In this document: one piece after another, positions 59,542 to 64,000 of the stretch
Numbering within the stretch: the first letter of the stretch is position 1
How the letters are laid out: the number at the start of each line of letters is the position of its first letter
Assembly: GCA_963728545.1 (NCBI GenBank)
Contig: CAVSKO010000002.1
Location: 3,844,001-3,908,000, forward strand
Reading direction: 5' to 3'
Origin: DASUNP01 sp963728545
Lineage (GTDB): Bacteria; Acidobacteriota; Blastocatellia; UBA7656
DNA length: 64,000 nt
Program-made: the position numbers and the translations under genes
The notes under the pieces: generated by a model
The model's input: only the letters and a program-made list of their open reading frames with translations
Database searches by the model: none
What the model was told of the DNA's origin: nothing

Positions 59542-59752
59542 CGCTTCGTCCCTCCTGACAGGCTTCCGCCAACCGCATCCAATCCCCTGCCTGTCCCTCT
59601 ATGTCCGCGGGCAGATCGCTTTCAGCCTCTAACTGCGCCGACCAGTATTCATAGCCTTCCCAGCCGTCCCAGTCGGCTAATTGCTCAATACTTGCAAAAT
59701 AAGTGCCCATCTCCATACCTTCTGTACGAACATGATTTCCGTTATGTTTCAT
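59525..59752 (-). CDS. Small acidic hypothetical, first gene of the recombination operon
   Basis: A 75-aa acidic, Trp-rich peptide (MKHNGNHVRTEGMEMGTYFA start; QLADWDGWEGYEYWSAQLEA). A possible internal start is MGTYFASIEQL. No family recognised. The divergent spacer of about 100 bp to the XRE gene holds the operon promoter; control by the XRE protein is likely from layout. Confidence 0.55.
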   Translation of the reverse strand: MKHNGNHVRTEGMEMGTYFASIEQLADWDGWEGYEYWSAQLEAESDLPADIEGQAGDWMRLAEACQEGRSDVFPF

Positions 59753-59855
59753 ACTTGAAACAGTGTATCACGTCGAGCGACTTGTTGCAAGTATAAAATA
59801 AAGTATTGCGGGCAACACGTTTTTATGTTATACAAATAGCTAAGGCTCGAAGGAG
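59753..59855. promoter_or_regulatory. Divergent control region between XRE gene and recombination operon
   Basis: The spacer is AT-rich and contains a TACTTGAAACAGTGTATCA segment and a near-inverted CTTGTTGCAAGTAT; the two TACTTG/CAAGTA pieces (around 59752 and 59789) could be half-operators for the XRE protein. Exact promoter boxes are not clear. Confidence 0.4.
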
Positions 59856-60293
59856 GTGCCGTGTGCTATGGGAGAACCCACATTAAATATTGAAGAGCTA
59901 GGTGAGTACGTAAAGCGGAAGAGGCAAGAAGAGAAGCTTTCGCTCAGGGATGTTGCGATCAAGATAAACGTAAGCGCTTCAACGCTTTCGCGCATTGAAA
60001 ACGGCATTGGGACGCCCGACAGCCCGACTCTGGCTCGGCTGGCTTCCTGGCTTGGGATTCCGCTTGAGCGGCTTATGAAAGGGTCGCTTTTAAACGGAAT
60101 TGATGAGGCAGCGCGGGGCGAGGCATACACAGAGCCGGTCATTTACTACCCGACCGAATCCACGCCGAACATTGTGGAAGCGCATCTCAGGGCGGATCGT
60201 AATCTCAACCCTGAAATGGCAAAGGCGCTGGCCGAGCTTTTCCGCGTTGCATACTCGCAATTCTCAAACAAGCAGACCGATCAAAACGTCTGA
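59856..60293 (+). CDS. XRE-family repressor-like protein
   Basis: A 145-aa HTH_3 protein. The HTH runs through LGEYVKRKRQEEKLSLRDVA and SASTLSRIENGIGTPDSPTL (residues ~10-60). The C-terminal part is helical. The listed start is in CTATGG after GGAGGTG (start codon ambiguous between GTG/TTG/ATG within a few residues, MGEPTLNIEEL being likely at 59868). It pairs with the ImmA-like gene 24 bp downstream and is divergent from the SWIM-Rad52 operon, the layout of ImmR/ImmA-type switches. Confidence 0.82.
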   Translation: MPCAMGEPTLNIEELGEYVKRKRQEEKLSLRDVAIKINVSASTLSRIENGIGTPDSPTLARLASWLGIPLERLMKGSLLNGIDEAARGEAYTEPVIYYPTESTPNIVEAHLRADRNLNPEMAKALAELFRVAYSQFSNKQTDQNV

Positions 60294-60317
60294 AGATCAA
60301 AATAGCTGAAGATCAAA

Positions 60318-60947
60318 ATGGCTGAAGGCGACCGAACCCGCTCTGAACCTATTGATGAGTTGCTGCCTCCCACGGCCAAGCGCCGCGTGTACGAGCGCAT
60401 AGCGCTTAAGATACGCGAATTTGCCGCCGCGCCTTTAGATCAGCCGCTAAACCCCTGGAAACTCGCCCCATACGTTAAGCTGCGCGTGATGAATTTGAAC
60501 CAGATTGAAGGGCTCTCTCCGGAAAGCCGGAAACTGCTGGTTGGCGACAACGGCAAAAGCTGGTCGGGAGGGGCAAGCCGGCCTTTGCCCGACGGGTCGA
60601 GGCTCGTCTTTTTAAACCCCAATCACACGCGCGAGCGCCAGGCTGCCACATTGATGGAGGAGATTTGCCACGTCATTTTAGGCCACTCGCCCACGCGACT
60701 TATGCTGGCCGAAGAAGAGACGGCTGTTCACTTCCGCAATTTTGACGAAAACCAGGAAGAGGTAGCCTACGCCGTAGGCGCGGCAGCTCTTGTTCCCTAC
60801 TTCAGCTTGAAGCACGCCGTAGCAGCCGGGTTGTCTGCCGAAAGGATCGCCCGCCGTTTCATTGTGAGCCGCAATCTTGTCGAGTACAGAATAAAGGTCT
60901 GCCGCCTCTGGTCCGCGTACAAGCCTAAGGAGAATCGCGCAAGCTGA
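60318..60947 (+). CDS. ImmA/IrrE-like protein with altered zinc motif
   Basis: A 209-aa protein of the ImmA/IrrE (COG2856) type, whose members cut XRE repressors to switch on mobile elements or stress genes. The segment TLMEEICHVILGH aligns with the HExxH...GH zinc helix, but the first His is Glu (EEICH); the following EEVAYAVGAAALVP matches the third-ligand region. This variant may use another metal geometry or be a non-catalytic partner. It follows the XRE gene on the same strand. Confidence 0.78.
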   Translation: MAEGDRTRSEPIDELLPPTAKRRVYERIALKIREFAAAPLDQPLNPWKLAPYVKLRVMNLNQIEGLSPESRKLLVGDNGKSWSGGASRPLPDGSRLVFLNPNHTRERQAATLMEEICHVILGHSPTRLMLAEEETAVHFRNFDENQEEVAYAVGAAALVPYFSLKHAVAAGLSAERIARRFIVSRNLVEYRIKVCRLWSAYKPKENRAS

Positions 60948-61442
60948 TCGTACGCGACCACTCTATTTTGATTTCAACCTGCCTCGCCGCGCTCATCCGC
61001 ATATCGGTAATCGAGTGTAGACAGCCTTAAACAATTCAAATATAATGAGCCTACCCCTTAGGTTGAGCTACTTTGAGTGGGAGGAATGGTCAAAGTGGAC
61101 AACCTTGATAGTATCTGGTTGGTGGACCAGAGAGAATGGAATAGAGCGGCACCGAGCAAAGTGCCGGAACAGAATAAACACTGCAAGACCGCAAACAGCA
61201 GGCACAAAGCGAGCCTGTCGGGCGGCAGGATAATTAATCACATACCAGCTCCTAATTTCTGCGGTTGCCAAAATCCCCAGCAACCCATCAAGCAACCTCA
61301 GCCCTCAGCATTTCCATCCTTAATATCGAGTAAAGAAAAGGATGATTCATTGCGCTATAACCATAAAGGCAATCCATCTATAACTTGGTCAAGCAAGCAG
61401 GAGATGAGATAGCCCACAAGCAGATGAGAGGAAACGCTGACC
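60948..61442. other. Gene-poor spacer
   Basis: About 500 bp without a convincing gene. A 75-codon minus-strand frame (61068-61295) has a hydrophobic stretch and a 111-codon plus-strand frame (61077-61412) has AT-rich, low-quality sequence; neither has a good ribosome-binding site or family motif. Confidence 0.5.
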
Positions 61443-61838
61443 GTGACTGAAAAAATACTTGTTGTTGACGACAGCGACGACACGCGCGAGATGATGGCGA
61501 AGTTGCTGGAGTTGGAAGCCTATATGGTCATCACTGCCGAGGACGGACTCATAGGATTCAAAAAGGCAGAGGCCGAGCAGCCTGATTTGATTATCACTGA
61601 CATTAACATGCCGAACCTCAACGGCATTGAGATGATAAAGATGATACGCGAACAGCCTGTAATCAATCACGTGCCTATACTGGCGATAACAGCTTACGGC
61701 AGCACCGTTGCGGCTGAGGCTATGGCAGCCGGAGCCGACCGGGCCACGACCAAACCCATTGAGTTCGATACATTAATCGATGGAATCAAGCAATTGCTGG
61801 CTAAATCAAAGTATAACGGCCAGGCAAATGGGGTCTAG
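61443..61838 (+). CDS. Single-domain response regulator
   Basis: A 131-aa CheY-like receiver with all key residues: VVDDSDDTREMM (acidic pair), LIITDINMPNLNG (phospho-acceptor Asp), AITAYGS (Thr) and RATTKPIEFD (Lys). GTG start with AGAGGAAA upstream. No kinase is nearby. It probably acts by docking on a partner, as in DivK- or CheY-type systems. Confidence 0.88.
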   Translation: MTEKILVVDDSDDTREMMAKLLELEAYMVITAEDGLIGFKKAEAEQPDLIITDINMPNLNGIEMIKMIREQPVINHVPILAITAYGSTVAAEAMAAGADRATTKPIEFDTLIDGIKQLLAKSKYNGQANGV

Positions 61839-61963
61839 CAACTCTCGCTCGAAGCCCCTCAACCGTCTATTTTGCCCGGTGTAAAATTCGACCCTCTTGC
61901 TACCCGGCATTCCTGCTACAAGCCTCGTTTAGCTCAAATTTTCTATACGGCTGAAGACACAAA

Positions 61964-61998
61964 CGGCTCCCCGCCGCTTGGATGGCAGGGAGCCGTCG
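61964..61998. terminator. Hairpin downstream of the secreted 318-aa gene
   Basis: ACGGCTCCC and GGGAGCCGT form a perfect 9-bp stem around 61964-61998 on the 3' side of both convergent genes. Confidence 0.55.
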
Positions 61999-62017
61999 GG
62001 TTGTGAAGCCATTCCTA

Positions 62018-62974
62018 CTATTTCAGCACTTGTGACAAAAGCTCCGTAGGCAGATTGCCCGTAACCTTTACATCAACGTCCGCGCCGCTGATCGTAACGG
62101 TCTTAAGCGCTTCGTTGAGAGCCACCATCTTAGGGTCGTTCGAAGCGCCCAGGAAACCTTTCGCCATTGCCAATAATCCGTTGAGCCGATCTGCGACGGC
62201 CTTGGCCTGCTCGGCCGTGTTACTTCGCAGCGTGGCGTTGATGCCGACGCCGGAGGTGAGGTCCACACTGCCGAATATCAAGTTGATCGAGCTAAAGTCA
62301 GGAAGCGGCACTTCACTGGACTGAAGCCCGCCGGTCATCGCCGGCGTCATTTCTATTGCAAAGCGGACGGCCGACGTCGAGTCTGAATTGAGCCCCGCAG
62401 CAAGCTTCGCGTTTTGCGCGATGCCGCTCTTTCCGCTCGTTATAGTGTCTACCGACGCGCGCACACCGGCTTGAGTCCCGGCGACGATTGTCCCCGCGTC
62501 GTAGAACATAAACGACAGATCGTTTCTCTTGGGTCCGGTCTGACTGACGCTCGCGACGTTGTAAATTTCGTAGTTTTTGTACTTTTCAGACGTGAGCTTG
62601 ATCTTCTGGTCGGCGCGAGCGTGCGCGAGCAGAGCGGCCTGGTTGAACGTGCCGTTCACCGCTGCTGTGAAGTTGTTCGGGCCCGTTGAACCAAAGACCA
62701 CAGCGACCGATTTTACATCTTTGATGCTCACGCCCAGTTCGGTAACGTCTTCCATCCTTTGAAGAGCGTCCTTGATCGGGCCTTTCTCAGAAATCGTGGC
62801 CCACAGGCTGCTGGAGATAACCTTCTGAACATCGACGACGATAACGCCGGTCCCGTCAGGGAGTAGCTGCAACGGATCGGTGCCGGCCTGGGCGGCTGGC
62901 CGCGCTGAAGACATTCCAATGCCGGCGCTGATCACAAGCGCCAACGCGATTGACATAAAGGCGATTCTCTTCAT
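62018..62974 (-). CDS. Secreted hypothetical protein, 318 aa
   Basis: A signal peptide (MKRIAFMSIALALVISAGIG) leads to a mature protein made of two similar beta-rich halves; the first begins LLPDGTGVIVVDVQKV and the second includes AVRFAIEMTPAMTGGLQ. The pattern resembles DUF3352-like exported proteins of soil bacteria, where a domain follows 'PxDTxxxxxxDV'. No enzymatic motif. Probably periplasmic or surface-bound. Stands alone. Confidence 0.7.
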   Translation of the reverse strand: MKRIAFMSIALALVISAGIGMSSARPAAQAGTDPLQLLPDGTGVIVVDVQKVISSSLWATISEKGPIKDALQRMEDVTELGVSIKDVKSVAVVFGSTGPNNFTAAVNGTFNQAALLAHARADQKIKLTSEKYKNYEIYNVASVSQTGPKRNDLSFMFYDAGTIVAGTQAGVRASVDTITSGKSGIAQNAKLAAGLNSDSTSAVRFAIEMTPAMTGGLQSSEVPLPDFSSINLIFGSVDLTSGVGINATLRSNTAEQAKAVADRLNGLLAMAKGFLGASNDPKMVALNEALKTVTISGADVDVKVTGNLPTELLSQVLK

Positions 62975-63321
62975 AACGACTTCCTCTCTCCTATTCTCTT
63001 GCCCACTAAAGAACGCTCTCGGCCTCGGAGGTAGTGGGATAGATCAATTATATGCTCGAAACGGGTCTAACTGAAACTGCTCTTTGTCAGACTCACATGC
63101 TTAGAACGACCGTCAAGCGGTTGAGGTTTGCCGGAATCAACTTTTTTACCAATCTTTACGGTCACGTTTTCGCCACCCGTCTTGCGCGGCCTCAGTTGCT
63201 TGCTTAGAATTACATCCTGTCATTCGCAGCCTCAATACACGAGTCTCACTTATTAATTACGTTGGCTGCGCGGCTAAAGGGTGCGCCATTTTATATTAAA
63301 TGTAAAAGTCAGGAGGTTGTT
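62975..63321. other. Spacer upstream of the acyl-CoA dehydrogenase-type gene
   Basis: No gene supported. It must contain the divergent promoters of the flanking genes; no strong consensus boxes stand out. Confidence 0.45.
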
Positions 63322-64000
63322 GTGATAAAATCGCTTGGCGTCGTAGGAGCAGGAACCATGGGCAGCGGCATCGCGCAGGTTGCCGCTCGCGCAGGTTTCG
63401 CGGTGATAATGTGCGATATTGCGGACGAGTTCCTCAAACGCGGTCTCACAACCATAGACAAGAGCCTCCAGCGCGACGTCGATAAGCAACGTCTCGGCCC
63501 CGAAGAAAAACAGGAGATAATCTCTCGTATAAAGACGACGACTGCGATGAAGGATCTGGGCGAGGCCGATTTCGTTGTCGAAGCCGTGATCGAAGACCTT
63601 GCGGCAAAGTCGGCGCTGTTTGGTGAACTTGACCGGATCGCGAGGCCGGACGTAATACTGGCAAGCAACACAAGCTCAATTTCGATAACAAAGCTTGCAG
63701 CCGTCACGTCGCGCCCGGGGCGTTTCATCGGCATGCATTTCATGAATCCCGTGCCGGTGATGAAGCTGGTTGAAATCATTCGCGGCATAGCGACCTCGGA
63801 CGAAACTTTTGCTGCGACGCGCGAGCTTACCGAGCGGATGGGTAAGACGCCCGTGGAGGTGAATGACGCGCCCGGGTTTGTATCTAATCGCGTTTTGCTG
63901 CCGATGATCAACGAAGCGATCTTCGCTCTTTATGAAGGGGTCGGCTCACGAGAAGCGATTGACGAGATAATGAAGCTGGGGATGAACCACCCGATGGGGC
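63322..64000 (+). CDS. 3-hydroxyacyl(butyryl)-CoA dehydrogenase, 5' part
   Basis: The gene runs off the window; 226 codons are visible. GTG start at 63322 with AGGAGG 5 nt upstream. The NAD-binding motif VVGAGTMGSGIAQVAARAGF opens the protein, ASNTSSISITKLA and GMHFMNPVPVMKLVEII include the catalytic His region, and VNDAPGFVSNRVLLPMINEA begins the C-terminal domain. It oxidises 3-hydroxybutyryl-CoA in fatty acid or butyrate metabolism. Confidence 0.92.
   Translation, partial: MIKSLGVVGAGTMGSGIAQVAARAGFAVIMCDIADEFLKRGLTTIDKSLQRDVDKQRLGPEEKQEIISRIKTTTAMKDLGEADFVVEAVIEDLAAKSALFGELDRIARPDVILASNTSSISITKLAAVTSRPGRFIGMHFMNPVPVMKLVEIIRGIATSDETFAATRELTERMGKTPVEVNDAPGFVSNRVLLPMINEAIFALYEGVGSREAIDEIMKLGMNHPMG

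Noticed and set aside
61068..61295. Minus-strand frame with a hydrophobic stretch
   Set aside because: No ribosome-binding site, family motif or supporting neighbours; overlaps another weak frame.

Overview
The window looks like a chromosomal segment from a soil or sediment bacterium. The protein families (exosortase K beside a VIT/VWA protein, a TolB-propeller amidohydrolase, DUF2891, DUF1579, a LeuA-like enzyme, a hydrogenase without Tat signal) and the many hairpin repeats in spacers fit Acidobacteriota, perhaps Blastocatellia. That assignment is inference, because no rRNA or other marker gene is present. I saw no tRNA, rRNA or CRISPR array.

Positions 1-10,815 are a visibly more AT-rich accessory island. 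Three related ~100-bp repeat sites (A 250-348, B 5350-5441, C 10726-10809) divide it into two ~5-kb modules. Each module carries one DDE transposase-like protein with an N-terminal SWIM zinc finger and ends with an XRE-type HTH gene placed directly before the next site. Module A-B also holds an unknown 304-aa gene, an intact IS66-type insertion with an 8-bp target duplication, a 55-aa zinc-ribbon protein and a symmetrical divergent promoter. Module B-C carries an N6-adenine DNA methyltransferase translationally close to a PIN-domain nuclease, with a divergent controller-like HTH gene: a plausible defence cassette. This modular island is the best candidate here for an undescribed system.

Positions 10.8-33.6 kb hold mostly core and lifestyle genes: a TPR-like protein, an esterase, a frameshifted glycosyltransferase, a LeuA-family enzyme, an M20 peptidase, SpoIID-like and DedA-like proteins, a Clp-type AAA ATPase, an exosortase K/VIT-VWA pair, a secreted HExxH metalloprotease, a 3D-domain protein, the MsrPQ periplasmic methionine sulfoxide repair pair, and a three-gene [NiFe]-hydrogenase operon (small subunit, large subunit, maturation protease).

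Positions 33.8-45 kb hold DUF1579 and VOC proteins, a lexA operon with a small upstream gene and a clear sigma70 promoter, an MFS transporter and a cyclase-family enzyme. A tight four-gene operon follows: a split salicylyl-/2-aminobenzoyl-CoA monooxygenase-reductase, then 2-oxoacid dehydrogenase E1 alpha and beta, suggesting aromatic-CoA metabolism. After it come a VUT-family transporter and a phage-type hypothetical.

Positions 45-64 kb hold secreted hydrolases (TolB-amidohydrolase, M28 peptidase, beta-lactamase-fold hydrolase), three receiver-domain proteins (one lacking its phospho-acceptor), an aldehyde dehydrogenase and a metal-dependent hydrolase. A recombination operon with a SWIM-Rad52 fusion is divergent from an XRE/ImmA-like pair. 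The window ends inside a 3-hydroxyacyl-CoA dehydrogenase gene. Spacers from 17 kb onward carry several families of perfect inverted repeats, some of which run into coding sequence.
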